Translations under genes and position numbers: made by a program
Part shown: piece by piece, positions 43,842 through 53,782 of the stretch
Layout of the letters: the number at the start of each line of letters is the position of its first letter
Numbering within the stretch: position 1 is the first letter of the stretch
NCBI RefSeq assembly: GCF_000024005.1
Contig: NC_013132.1
Span: 2,040,001-2,104,000 of the forward strand
Source: Chitinophaga pinensis DSM 2588
GTDB taxonomy: Bacteria > Bacteroidota > Bacteroidia > Chitinophagales > Chitinophagaceae
Direction: 5' to 3'
Length of the DNA stretch: 64,000 nt
Notes under the pieces: generated by a model
The model's database searches: none
Told to the model about the DNA's origin: nothing
What the model saw: only the letters and a program-made list of their open reading frames with translations

Positions 43842-44777
43842 TTAGAACCGATGGGGGTAAAAATTCAGCGCCGGGTTCTTTCCTTCACTGATCGTCACAT
43901 AGCCCGAATTATCCGGCATTAAGGCAATACCTTCTCCCTGCTGCTCGGGTACATATGGCAAGCTAACTGCCGGTCTGGCCATTGCCGCTTCCACCGTTTC
44001 CCCTGCCTGCCGGCTCCAGTAATACACCAGGCTTTTATCCTTGATCACAATATGCCTACCATCCTGTGAAATATCACCCGCAGTGATCCAGGTATAAGGT
44101 ACAGTACCTACTTTCTGCATAACCACCTTTTCACCATCCCTGAAGTGCAGCGGCGTTTTATAAATGCCTACCGCTTTCTCTCTTTTGCTTACCACATACA
44201 GGAACTTGTTTATCGGGTCTACCATGACCGTTTCTGCGTCTCTGGGGCCATCAGGATAGCTGATCTGCAGTGTCTCCGGCTTGACTGTTGTTTTGCTCGC
44301 TGGTGCCTGGGAAGGGGCCTGAAAACGATAAATACGGGTATGCAGGTCCAGACGGATATTGTTACCAATATCGCCGACATATACATATTGCTTATGTGGA
44401 ATCGGGCCGGCGCCTTCCGCTATGTCTTCCCAATCACGGTTTTTGATGCCTTCAAGCTGAATAGTGCTGATCAGTTGCCCTTTATTATCAAGGAGATAGA
44501 CCTCGGGTTTATTACCACTATCGTTGTGTGTCCAGAAGTAACCCGGCAGCGCCCTGCTGGCAGCAAGACCGGAAGCTTCCTGAATGGCCGAACTTTGTAC
44601 GATCCCCAGTACCTGCGGCTGGACAGATGCGTTTGGCTGTACTTTCTTTTTTCCGGAGGATGATTGTTCCTGTTTATCTTTCTTCTTATGTTCCTTTTTC
44701 TTTTTCTGTGCAGGTGCTGATATGGCTATGGATAGCAATAATAACAGCAGACTGTTAAAGATGGTCCGTTTACTCAT
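43842..44777 (-). CDS. Secreted beta-propeller-like protein, function unknown
   Basis: A 311-residue protein with signal peptide (MSKRTIFNSLLLLLLSIAIS, then APAQ). A very Lys-rich low-complexity stretch follows (residues about 25-46), then repeated beta-blades: SGLAASRALPGYFWTHNDSG, VYLLDNKGQLISTIQLEG, DWEDIAEG, VYVGDIGNN, DAETVMVDPINKFLYVVSK and TAGDISQDGRHIVIKD. Blade count of about six is consistent with a periplasmic propeller. No catalytic residues can be assigned. It begins 37 nt after the response-regulator stop, so it may be the third gene of the two-component operon. Confidence 0.7.
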   Translation of the reverse strand: MSKRTIFNSLLLLLLSIAISAPAQKKKKEHKKKDKQEQSSSGKKKVQPNASVQPQVLGIVQSSAIQEASGLAASRALPGYFWTHNDSGNKPEVYLLDNKGQLISTIQLEGIKNRDWEDIAEGAGPIPHKQYVYVGDIGNNIRLDLHTRIYRFQAPSQAPASKTTVKPETLQISYPDGPRDAETVMVDPINKFLYVVSKREKAVGIYKTPLHFRDGEKVVMQKVGTVPYTWITAGDISQDGRHIVIKDKSLVYYWSRQAGETVEAAMARPAVSLPYVPEQQGEGIALMPDNSGYVTISEGKNPALNFYPHRF

Positions 44778-44814
44778 TATACGATACTACGAAATAATGA
44801 GCATATAACCCATT

Positions 44815-45450
44815 CTAAACCAGTCCCGTCTGTAGGGCTACCTTTACCAGTCCTGCCGTGTTTTTAACTTCCAGTTTGTGCAGGAGACTTATACGATGGT
44901 TTTCAACTGTATGCAGACTCAGAAACAATTTGTCGGCAATTTCCTGGTTGGTATGTTCGTCGATAATCAGTTGCAGAACTTCCTTCTCCCTGCGGGTCAG
45001 GGCCGTGTTTTTCTTCTCCGATTTCTTGTTCCGGAACATATCCTCTATCAGTTGCTGATTCAGGGCAGGAGAGAGGTACTGCCCCCCCTTCTGTACTGTT
45101 TCGATGGCTTGCAGGATCGTAACATCGTCTGACTCTTTCAGCAGATATCCCATGCAACCAAGCTTCAGCATTTTCTTGACAAGGAATAGTACATCAGAAC
45201 TGCTGAGTACAAGAATACGTACCTGCGGATAGTTTTTCAGGATACTCGCCGCCAGCTCTGGGCCGCTCATATCCGGCAGGTGCATGTCCAGCAGCAGGAC
45301 GTCCGGTTGTCTTTCCTTGATACCTTTTAAAAGGGTGTTTCCATTGGTATAGATGTCGGTCACTTCTACATGGACAGCATCACGTAATATGCTACAGATG
45401 CCATTAGCTACAATAGGGTGATCGTCAGCAATCGCTAGTTTGATAGGCAT
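44815..45450 (-). CDS. LuxR/NarL-type response regulator
   Basis: A 211-residue protein. The receiver domain has acidic pocket D9, D10, phospho-acceptor D55 (VLLLDMHLPD) and a Lys in GYLLKES. The C-terminal LuxR-type helix-turn-helix (LTRREKEVLQLI, then TNQEIADKLFLSLHTVENHR) is complete. Its start overlaps the kinase stop by 26 nt, so the two are translationally coupled partners. It probably activates a nearby promoter; the divergent SusCD operon is the obvious candidate, by inference only. Confidence 0.94.
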   Translation of the reverse strand: MPIKLAIADDHPIVANGICSILRDAVHVEVTDIYTNGNTLLKGIKERQPDVLLLDMHLPDMSGPELAASILKNYPQVRILVLSSSDVLFLVKKMLKLGCMGYLLKESDDVTILQAIETVQKGGQYLSPALNQQLIEDMFRNKKSEKKNTALTRREKEVLQLIIDEHTNQEIADKLFLSLHTVENHRISLLHKLEVKNTAGLVKVALQTGLV

Positions 45451-47491
45451 GTCTGGCAGTATTATTATGTTTAATCGAAATTTCTATATGTACGCTGGTT
45501 CCCTCGCCAGGTACGCTCTCTATATGTAAATCCCCGTTTAACGAATTTACGCGTTCCCGGATAGTTTTCAATCCGATACCGTCAGATTGTGCAGATGATA
45601 ACATACCATTACCGTCATCTTCTACAGTTACAGCAAGTTGTGATTCATGACAGGCGATCTGAACGATGGCATGTTTTGCATTCGCATGTTTGAGGATATT
45701 ATGCACAAGTTCCTGTATAATACGGTAAACAGTCAGTTCTTCTGCGGATGATAGTCCGGTGTGGGCGCCGATGGACTGGAAAGTGATCTCCAGCGTATGT
45801 CCTTTCCTGACGCGTTCGCAGAATAGTGCCGTGGCTTTTGTCAGTCCTTCCTGGAGCAATATTTCCGGCATCAGGTTGTGCGCCGTCTTACGGAGTTCGA
45901 CTGACGCTTCTTCCAGCAGGTGTAATACTTCTTTAAAATCTTCTGTCACATCGGTTGTGGTATATCTGCGGAAGATAGCGCTGAGGCGCGTACGGATCGT
46001 ACCTAGTGTACCACCCATGCCATCATGCAGATCACGGGCAATACGGCTCCGCTCTTTCTCTTCTCCTGCTATCATCGCCTGCAAATTACTGATCTGTAAT
46101 TCCTGCCGCAGGTTCCGGATCTTCTCCAGCTGTAATTTCTGTTTATGCAGATTATTACGGTATATCAGCACACTGATCAGCAGTATCAGCAGCAAACCGG
46201 AAGACACTGCAATAATTAGCATGTTTTTCGTCTTGATCCTGCTTTCATTACGGGTAATCGCCAGTTGCTTCTCTGCCAGTTCCTTATTCTTATCCGCAAT
46301 ACGATATTTCATTTCCAGGTTGAATACCAGTTCCAGTTTCTCCACCTTCATCATACTATCCCTGATAATGGTGTAAGCCTTTCTGTATTCTGCCGCACTC
46401 TTATACTGTCCGACAGCTTCATAGGCATCTGCCAGTACCTGGTTTCCCCGTCCTACCAACAGGTGGACCATATGTCGCTCCTCAGCATTATTCAGTGCCG
46501 GTAATGTAACGGTGATGGCTTTGTTATACTGTTGTTGCATCACGAAAGCCTGACCGGTACAGATGTCTGCGAAGATCTGGTGCCTGTTGGGAATAGGATT
46601 GTTCGCCGGAAAGAGCGCTTTTGCCTTTTTCAGGTATTCAATAGCAGGTACCGGATTCTTATCATCCAGGTAGGTAAGGGCGGTATTGATCAGCAGACCC
46701 GCTTCCATACTGGCGGAGATCTTTGTTGCCTTTCCCATCTGGATGGCAGAGGCACAGTAGTAACGGGCGGAGTCGTTCTGAACGATGTTATTAAAATAGC
46801 CTGCTTTATAATAGTAAAGCATCATCAGTGCGGTGGTATCCTTCTTAATATTGGCGCTGTCAATCAGGTTGTCGATATGGCCCATGATCTGTTGAATATG
46901 CGAGTCGTTCTGGATATTTTCATTAATATTCAACCAGAAATCAAGCAGACTACAATATACCCGTGTCTGCATCCGCCGGTCGGTTACCTTATTCGCTTCC
47001 AGCAGGTCCAGCGCTGCATAACGGTAGTAGGCGGAAGAATCATACTTGCCTTTATAATAAAAACTCTGCGACATAAAGAGGTAAATGTTCACCCGCATCT
47101 CCAGTCCTTCCTGGTTATCTTCACAGTAATGCAGGGCCAGCCGCTCACATGACAGGGCCTTATCTTTCTCATTGTTATTATTATAACAAAGTGCCAGACC
47201 TGCCAGCGCATGTGCGACGCCATTATTATACTTTAACATGCGGGCATCTTCCATCCCCATATAATACAGGCGAACGGCATTGCTGGTAGCAGTGTCTTTT
47301 TTTGTGCCGGCAAGCTTTAACAGACTGTCCACATGTTTTATACTGGTCCCGGAATGCGTGACACTCCGTGACAACTGGTCAGTTACCGTCTGGGCACTAA
47401 GGGATAAGCCGTTACCCGTTAAAAGTAACAGCACGAAAAGCAGCGTCCTACGGATCTTGCCGTGGAACAGGTTACTAAGGTTACCCATCAT
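45425..47491 (-). CDS. TPR-containing sensor histidine kinase (HisKA_3 type)
   Basis: A 688-residue kinase. A signal peptide (LLFVLLLLTGNGLSLSAQ) precedes a periplasmic region of TPR-like helical repeats (about residues 60-400), then a membrane helix near 425-447 (MLIIAVSSGLLLILLISVLIY). A dimerisation domain follows with phospho-acceptor H489 in RIARDLHDGMGG, and a HATPase domain with the N box (ELVHNILKHANA) and G boxes (VEDDGNGM, GIGLKTIRERV). TPR-type sensors in Bacteroidota usually detect protein or envelope signals. Paired with the overlapping LuxR regulator; divergent from the SusC gene. Confidence 0.93.
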   Translation of the reverse strand: MMGNLSNLFHGKIRRTLLFVLLLLTGNGLSLSAQTVTDQLSRSVTHSGTSIKHVDSLLKLAGTKKDTATSNAVRLYYMGMEDARMLKYNNGVAHALAGLALCYNNNNEKDKALSCERLALHYCEDNQEGLEMRVNIYLFMSQSFYYKGKYDSSAYYRYAALDLLEANKVTDRRMQTRVYCSLLDFWLNINENIQNDSHIQQIMGHIDNLIDSANIKKDTTALMMLYYYKAGYFNNIVQNDSARYYCASAIQMGKATKISASMEAGLLINTALTYLDDKNPVPAIEYLKKAKALFPANNPIPNRHQIFADICTGQAFVMQQQYNKAITVTLPALNNAEERHMVHLLVGRGNQVLADAYEAVGQYKSAAEYRKAYTIIRDSMMKVEKLELVFNLEMKYRIADKNKELAEKQLAITRNESRIKTKNMLIIAVSSGLLLILLISVLIYRNNLHKQKLQLEKIRNLRQELQISNLQAMIAGEEKERSRIARDLHDGMGGTLGTIRTRLSAIFRRYTTTDVTEDFKEVLHLLEEASVELRKTAHNLMPEILLQEGLTKATALFCERVRKGHTLEITFQSIGAHTGLSSAEELTVYRIIQELVHNILKHANAKHAIVQIACHESQLAVTVEDDGNGMLSSAQSDGIGLKTIRERVNSLNGDLHIESVPGEGTSVHIEISIKHNNTARHAYQTSDC

Positions 47492-47921
47492 TAGAAGTCA
47501 TTTCATTCTCCTTGTGGCATCATGGCAAATTTTTCCTGTAAAATTGACAGTTATTACAGGATACGAAATAGATTCTGGTTGCAACAAAGGATTTCCTATA
47601 AAATAGTGTCGTTACGAATATAAAGTTTGGCTGATTCCGGGGAGTAAGATAAGAATTAAATAGTGGTTTACCGCTAATTTCTATAAAGGCGGTTTACCCG
47701 GATGCAATAACCTTCCCAACTGAATAATTTTAGCTTTTGAAAAAACGAGCCTAGTTCGCAACATTCTAAAGGGGTATTGACAGTTGAATGTTAATTCGTT
47801 ACAGCTAAATCTAACGCGTGGAACAGTAAAAGCCGGATAGTACGTCACACTATCGGGTCAGGAGCAACCAGAAGAAGATATTTTTTACAACCAGGATCAT
47901 TTCAGTAAATCAGCTATACAT
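47492..47921. other. Divergent regulatory region between kinase and SusC operon
   Basis: A 430-nt, AT-rich spacer. A short hairpin (GATAGT at about 47836, ACTATC at about 47849) lies in the likely SusC leader. No full Bacteroidota consensus promoter was recognised on either strand, which fits activator- or alternative-sigma-dependent promoters. Confidence 0.5.
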
Positions 47922-50900
47922 ATGACATTACCTATACATGGTAATCAATTGCCGGCGTCTCTAAAAAAGCGCCGGAGGGGAATTATTACGGTTACAATAC
48001 TGCTATTACTATCCGGCGCAGCACATGCTGCCGGAACCAACCATGCGGCTGACAGCCGTATCGTAAGAGATTCTATGCCTATGGGTCTGGCAAAAGGAAG
48101 AGTGACCGGTGCGGAAGAGAAAGTAGCCCTGCCTAATGTATCAGTAGTCAACCTGTCTACCAAAAAAGGTACCGTGACGACTGTTGATGGTAATTTTACA
48201 CTGAGCGCCCGTTCCGGTGATAGCTTACGTTTTTCTTTTATTGGTAAGAAAGCTCAGGTCGTACTGTTCACTGGTCAGGCTGTAGTGAACGTCCTGCTCA
48301 GTGGTACGGAAGGTTCATTATCAGAAGTAGTAGTGACTGGTTTCCAGAATATTGATAAGAAGAAATTCGCGGGTTCTGCCGTATCTATCAAAGCAGAAGA
48401 CGTAAGGATAAATGGTGTGGCAGATGTAAGCCGTATGCTGGAAGGCCGTGTAGCGGGTGTGTCTGTACAGAACGTGTCCGGCACATTTGGTACTGCACCT
48501 AAGATCCGTATACGTGGCGCTACCTCTATCAACGGTGATAACAAACCATTGTGGGTAGTAGATGGTGTGGTACTGGAAGATGTAGCCAATATCTCCAACG
48601 ATCAGTTGTCCAGCGGAGACCCTACCACCTTGCTGGGTTCTGCTGTAGCAGGTTTGAACTCTAATGACATTGAAAGTTTCGATATCCTGAAGGATGCTGC
48701 CGCAACGGCGTTATATGGCGCCCGCGCAATGAACGGTGTAGTGGTGATCACTACCAAAAAAGGCCGTGCAGGTAAACCTGCTATCGCCTATAGCGGCAAC
48801 TTCAGTACACAATTGAAACCTACCTATGGAAACTTTAATATCATGAACTCCGCCAGACAGATGTCTGTGCTGGCGGAGCTTGAGCGTAAAGGTGTGCTGA
48901 CATCCGATATTCTTTCCCGTGGCGACGTAGGCGTATACGGAAAGATGTATGATATGTTGCAGACCGACGTGAATGGCCACTTCGGACTGGAGAATACGCC
49001 TGAAGCACGCAAAGCTTTCCTGATGCAATATGGCAGAGCAAACACCGATTGGTTTGATATCCTGTTCCGCAACAACTTTGTACAGGAACATTCTATCAGC
49101 GTATCATCCGGTACGGATCGCTCCCAATCTTATTTCTCCACCAGTTACTATGGTGATAACGGCTGGACAATAGCAGATAAAGTACATCGCTATACCCTGA
49201 ACTACCGTAACAACTATAAATTCTCTGACCGGTTCTCTGCCGGTTTCTCTACACTCGGTTCTGTACGTCAGCAGAGAGCGCCGGGCGCACTCACGCGTAA
49301 TAGTAATCCAGTAGAAGGTCAGTATGACCGTGACTTCGATATCAACCCTTTCAGCTACGCACTGAATACCAGCCGTACCCTGAGAGCATATGACGATAAA
49401 GGTAACCTGGAATACTTCAGACGCAACTTCGCTGATTTCAATATCATTAACGAACTGCAAAATAACTACCTGTCCCTGAATGTAATGGACCTGCGTCTGC
49501 AGGGAGATCTGGGCTGGAAGATCACAGATAAACTGAAATGGGAATTTGTAGGTGCACTGCGTTATGTGAAGTCTTCCCGTGAACATCAGATCACAGAAGA
49601 CGCCAACATGGCTAACGCTTACAGAGCGGCAGACAATGCCACTATCGCGCAGAATAATAAATTCCTGTACCGTGATCCGGAGAACCCGGATGCCCCGCCG
49701 GTGATTGTATTACCAGAAGGAGGCTTCTATAACAGAACAGAAGACCAGCTGGTAAACTATGACTTCCGTAATACCCTCAGCTACAAAACTACTTTCGGTA
49801 GCAATCATAACCTGAACATCCTGGCAGGTCAGCAGGTAAAATATGCCGACAGACAAAATGCATCCAGCACGGGTTATGGTTACCAGTACAACAATGGCGG
49901 TGTGCCTTACATCGATTATCGTGTACTGAAACAAACCATTGAAAGCAACTTCCCCTATTATGGTATGGCGCGTGACTATGACAGGTTCGCCGCTTTCTAC
50001 GGTACTGCTGATTACTCTTATGCCGATAAATACAGCATCAGCGCTAATGCCCGTTACGATGGTTCCAACCGTCTGGGTGCTTCTTCCAATGCAAGATGGC
50101 TTCCTACCTGGAGCTTCGCCGGTCGCTGGAACCTGGACAGAGAAGACTTCATGCGTGACTTCCGTCATGTAGATTATCTCTCCGTACGCGCCAGCTATGG
50201 ACTGACTGCAAGTATGGGCCCTGCTACCAACTCTAACATCGTTTATCGGACGGTGAACAGCCGCCGTGCACACCTTAATGAAGTGGAATCTGTTATCCAG
50301 CTGGCGCACCTGAAAAACACTGAATTAACATGGGAAAAGTTATATACTTCCAACGTGGGTGTAGAAGCCGGTTTCTTAGACAGACGCCTGAACATGACCC
50401 TCGACCTTTACAGCCGTAAAAGTTTTGACCTGATCAGCCTTATCAAAACATCCGGTATCGGTGGTGAACTCTACAAGGCAGCCAACTATGCAGACATGAC
50501 TTCCAAAGGTATCGAAGTGATGGTAGGTGGCGAGATAATCCGCCAAAAACACTGGGGATGGAGAACCAACCTGACCTTCGGTTATAACACCAACAAGATC
50601 ACCAACGCGAAAAACTCCCCGCTTATCTTTGACCTGGTAGCTGCTGAAGGTGGTAACAAAGAAGGATATCCTGTACGCAGCCTCTTCTCTCTCGACTACA
50701 AAGGGCTGGACCCGCGCACGGGTGTGCCGACTTTCGTTACAGGGGATGGTAAGACCAGTTCAAACGTAGACCTGCAGGATGATGCAACCGGTACGCTGGT
50801 GTACCAGGGACCTGTAGATCCGCCGGTAACAGGTGGTCTGAACAACACCTTCCGTTACAAAGCATTCTCCCTGAATGTATTCATGACTTACCAGTGGGGT

Positions 50901-51332
50901 AACAAGATCCGCCTGTATCCTGCTTTCAAAACAGCTTATTCTGATCTTGACGCGATGCCAAATGAATTCTATGACCGTTGGGTAATGCCGAAAGATGAGA
51001 CTAAAACAGATGTACCGTCTATACTCGACGCATATGAGCAGACACTGCTCGGTGGTGCATATCCTTACAACAACTATAACTATTCAACAGCGCGTGTAGC
51101 AAAAGGAGATTTTGTTCGTCTGAAAACAGTATCCATGACTTACCTGCTGCCGGCCAGCTTCCTGAAGAGAACAGGTTTTAGCAGTCTGCTGGTAACAGCT
51201 GCTGCGAATAACATGTGGCTGATCTATTCGGACAAAACACTGAAAGGACAGGATCCTGAGTTCTTCAACGCCGGAGGTGTGGCGCAGCCGATACAGAAGC
51301 AGTTTACATTATCTCTTAAAGTGGGCATTTAA
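47922..51332 (+). CDS. SusC/RagA-family TonB-linked outer-membrane transporter
   Basis: A 1136-residue SusC homologue. The signal peptide follows a basic N-terminus (KKRRRGIITVTILLLLSGAA). Then come a carboxypeptidase-like domain (GRVTGAEEKVALPNVSVVNL), the plug with SRMLEGRVAGVSVQNVSGTF, the family motif DILKDAAATALYGARAMNGV (residues about 250-270) and the barrel. No STN domain is present, so it is a transporter rather than a sigma-linked transducer. It imports oligomers together with its SusD partner 11 nt downstream. First gene of a five-gene operon. Confidence 0.94.
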   Translation: MTLPIHGNQLPASLKKRRRGIITVTILLLLSGAAHAAGTNHAADSRIVRDSMPMGLAKGRVTGAEEKVALPNVSVVNLSTKKGTVTTVDGNFTLSARSGDSLRFSFIGKKAQVVLFTGQAVVNVLLSGTEGSLSEVVVTGFQNIDKKKFAGSAVSIKAEDVRINGVADVSRMLEGRVAGVSVQNVSGTFGTAPKIRIRGATSINGDNKPLWVVDGVVLEDVANISNDQLSSGDPTTLLGSAVAGLNSNDIESFDILKDAAATALYGARAMNGVVVITTKKGRAGKPAIAYSGNFSTQLKPTYGNFNIMNSARQMSVLAELERKGVLTSDILSRGDVGVYGKMYDMLQTDVNGHFGLENTPEARKAFLMQYGRANTDWFDILFRNNFVQEHSISVSSGTDRSQSYFSTSYYGDNGWTIADKVHRYTLNYRNNYKFSDRFSAGFSTLGSVRQQRAPGALTRNSNPVEGQYDRDFDINPFSYALNTSRTLRAYDDKGNLEYFRRNFADFNIINELQNNYLSLNVMDLRLQGDLGWKITDKLKWEFVGALRYVKSSREHQITEDANMANAYRAADNATIAQNNKFLYRDPENPDAPPVIVLPEGGFYNRTEDQLVNYDFRNTLSYKTTFGSNHNLNILAGQQVKYADRQNASSTGYGYQYNNGGVPYIDYRVLKQTIESNFPYYGMARDYDRFAAFYGTADYSYADKYSISANARYDGSNRLGASSNARWLPTWSFAGRWNLDREDFMRDFRHVDYLSVRASYGLTASMGPATNSNIVYRTVNSRRAHLNEVESVIQLAHLKNTELTWEKLYTSNVGVEAGFLDRRLNMTLDLYSRKSFDLISLIKTSGIGGELYKAANYADMTSKGIEVMVGGEIIRQKHWGWRTNLTFGYNTNKITNAKNSPLIFDLVAAEGGNKEGYPVRSLFSLDYKGLDPRTGVPTFVTGDGKTSSNVDLQDDATGTLVYQGPVDPPVTGGLNNTFRYKAFSLNVFMTYQWGNKIRLYPAFKTAYSDLDAMPNEFYDRWVMPKDETKTDVPSILDAYEQTLLGGAYPYNNYNYSTARVAKGDFVRLKTVSMTYLLPASFLKRTGFSSLLVTAAANNMWLIYSDKTLKGQDPEFFNAGGVAQPIQKQFTLSLKVGI

Positions 51333-51343
51333 AAACAGACCTT

Positions 51344-52792
51344 ATGCAAAGAAAAGCGCTATATATACTCCTGGCTATTCTCCCGTCCGTAACCGGATGT
51401 AAAAAATATCTCGATCAGCAACCGGATAGTACCTGGACACAACTGGATACTCCTGAAAAGGTGAGTCAGTTGCTGGGTACTGCTTATCCGCAGGCTAACT
51501 ATATGACTTTCTGTGAAGCCATGTCAGATAACGTAGCCGATAAAGGTACTGGTGTCGACGTACGTACCAATAGAGACCCTTTCTATTTTGATGATGTGCA
51601 GAACATCAACCAGGATTCTCCTGAATATTACTGGGCGGCTGCCTATACCGCTATCGCTGCAGCTAACAATGCCCTGATCGCCTGTGAAAATGCAAAGGAT
51701 ACAGCTGCTTATAGTCGTCAGAAAGGGGAGGCACTCGTAGCACGCGCATATGCACATTTTATGCTGGTGAATATCTTCTCCAGAAGTTATGATGCAACAA
51801 CCGCTAATGCAGATATGGGCATCCCATATGTTACCGAGCCGGAAGAAGTAGTATTCAAACAGTACGACAGGAAAACGGTCGCTTATGTATACGATCAGAT
51901 TGAGAAAGACCTGCTGGCAGGTTTACCATTGATCCGCGATGATAAGTACAAGGTGCCTAAGTACCATTTCAACCAGAAAGCAGCGTATGCTTTTGCGGCA
52001 AGATTTTACCTCTACAAACGCGACTATCAGAAAGTGATTACCTATGCGGATATGGCTTTCACAACAGGCCAGGCAGTGAGCTATCTGCGTCCATGGAATA
52101 CTTCCTACGTATTCCTTTCTCCACTGGAATTGTTCAACATCTATTCTAACTCCAGCGAGAACGCCAACTTCCTGCTGGTAGAAACCAATTCCAGCTACGG
52201 CCGTAACCTGGCGCAATACCGCTTTGGTATGAACTTTCCGATGTACAGAGCAATCATGGGGAGCAACGTAACCGGTGGAGACTGGTGCTTTCCGGCATAT
52301 ACCTATGGTACTGCCGATTACTTCATCCCTAAGCTGAGTGAATATTTTGTAAAGGAATCTGTGAATGCGACCATTGGTTACATATACACCATGGTGCCTT
52401 TGTTCACTGCAGAAGAAGTACTGTTTAACAGGGCAGAAGCAAATGCACAACTGGGGAATACCACCGCTGTTCTTGCTGATCTGAATACCTACGCCGGTAC
52501 CCGTATCACCAATTACGATGCAAGTGCTGATGTTGTGACACTGGCGAAGTGCAAAAGTTACTATGGTCTTTCAGATAGTAAAGGCGCACTGTTAAATGCC
52601 GTACTGGATTTCAAAAGAGCGGAATTCGTACAGGAAGGTACGCGCTGGTTTGACCTGATGCGTTACAAAGTACCCGTTACACATGTAACCAGTCAGGGAC
52701 AGACGATGATACTCGGAGCAGACGATCCGCGCAGGGTCTTCCAGATACCGGTATCTGCAAAAACATCCGGACTTCCATTAAATCCCCGCTAA
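51344..52792 (+). CDS. SusD/RagB-family surface lipoprotein
   Basis: A 482-residue lipoprotein (lipobox LPSVTGC, C19, then KKYLDQQPDSTW). The TPR-like core holds SusD landmarks: ALVARAYAHFMLVNIFSRSY, VLFNRAEANAQLGN and the C-terminal RAEFVQEGTRWFDLMRYK. It forms the lid over the SusC barrel and binds substrate at the cell surface. SusCD pairs with the gene set that follows handle peptides or protein as well as glycans, so the cargo is open. Confidence 0.93.
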   Translation: MQRKALYILLAILPSVTGCKKYLDQQPDSTWTQLDTPEKVSQLLGTAYPQANYMTFCEAMSDNVADKGTGVDVRTNRDPFYFDDVQNINQDSPEYYWAAAYTAIAAANNALIACENAKDTAAYSRQKGEALVARAYAHFMLVNIFSRSYDATTANADMGIPYVTEPEEVVFKQYDRKTVAYVYDQIEKDLLAGLPLIRDDKYKVPKYHFNQKAAYAFAARFYLYKRDYQKVITYADMAFTTGQAVSYLRPWNTSYVFLSPLELFNIYSNSSENANFLLVETNSSYGRNLAQYRFGMNFPMYRAIMGSNVTGGDWCFPAYTYGTADYFIPKLSEYFVKESVNATIGYIYTMVPLFTAEEVLFNRAEANAQLGNTTAVLADLNTYAGTRITNYDASADVVTLAKCKSYYGLSDSKGALLNAVLDFKRAEFVQEGTRWFDLMRYKVPVTHVTSQGQTMILGADDPRRVFQIPVSAKTSGLPLNPR

Positions 52793-52822
52793 ACATTTCT
52801 CAGGATTTATCCCGCAAACAGC

Positions 52823-53734
52823 ATGAAAAATATAAAGACATTATTCCTTCTCCTGACGCTGGCCTTGTTGGCCGCATGTGCAAAAGATGACGATCTCAGT
52901 AACCTGGAAGACATTCCGGGACTGGGTGGAGATACCTGGCAAAAGACAGCGCTTGACAAATGGCTGTACGATACCCTGGTCGTACCGTATAACATTGAAG
53001 CCAAATACAAATGGGACCAGTTTGAGTTTGACCTGAACAAAACACTGGTACCGCCGCAGGAAGCAATGGTAAAACCAGCCCTGCAATCTATTAAAAAAGT
53101 ATGGATTGACACCTATGTACAGGAAGCTGGTATTGAATTCTTCCGTCAGAACAGCCCGAAATTCCTGATCCTTTGTGGTAGTGCCAGCTGGAATGTGGAT
53201 AACGGCACCATCACTTTAGGTACCGCTGAAGGTGGTCGTAAAGTGGTGCTTTATTCTATCAATTCTTTTCGCATTAAAGGTATGCCTAATTACAAGCCTT
53301 CTGACTCAGCGACGCTGAAGCAGATCTTTCACGTAATAGAACACGAATTCGGGCATATTCTTCATCAGACGATACTTTACCCGCCCGCCTTTAAAAACAT
53401 CTCTGCAGGGCGTTATTCTGCCAACTGGACGAATATCAGCGATGACGAGGCACATGCTAATGGTTTTATTACCCCATATGCCATGTCAGGTTTTGATGAT
53501 GACTTTGTGGAAATGATCTCCCTGATGCTGACGGACGGACGCGCAGGGTTTGAAAGGCTGATTGCCAGCATACCGGAAGGTACGGCCGCCAGCGGTGTGA
53601 CACAGGCCCAGGCAATATCCGCCCTGCGTCAGAAAGAAGCCATGGTCGTGGCCTACTTTAAAACAGCCTGGAAAATAGATTTCTACAGTCTGCAGACGAA
53701 GAAGCGGAAAGCAGTGGAGTCACTGATCTACTAA
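52823..53734 (+). CDS. Substrate import-associated zinc metallohydrolase lipoprotein
   Basis: A 303-residue lipoprotein (lipobox LALLAAC, C19). The zinc site is HEFGH (H174, E175, H178), with a preceding hydrophobic helix LKQIFHVIEHEFG. It matches the HExxH lipoproteins commonly found directly downstream of SusCD pairs. It probably hydrolyses substrate at the cell surface before or during import; whether the bond is a peptide is not settled. Third gene of the operon, 30 nt after susD. Confidence 0.87.
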   Translation: MKNIKTLFLLLTLALLAACAKDDDLSNLEDIPGLGGDTWQKTALDKWLYDTLVVPYNIEAKYKWDQFEFDLNKTLVPPQEAMVKPALQSIKKVWIDTYVQEAGIEFFRQNSPKFLILCGSASWNVDNGTITLGTAEGGRKVVLYSINSFRIKGMPNYKPSDSATLKQIFHVIEHEFGHILHQTILYPPAFKNISAGRYSANWTNISDDEAHANGFITPYAMSGFDDDFVEMISLMLTDGRAGFERLIASIPEGTAASGVTQAQAISALRQKEAMVVAYFKTAWKIDFYSLQTKKRKAVESLIY

Positions 53735-53782
53735 CAGCTGTTGACAATCATTTCAAAACACAAAGAAAAGACGCAAGATATT

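Noticed and set aside
45759..46376. 205-codon plus-strand frame inside the histidine kinase gene
   Set aside because: Antisense to conserved kinase motifs (H box, TM helix). Ser/Arg-rich shadow composition.
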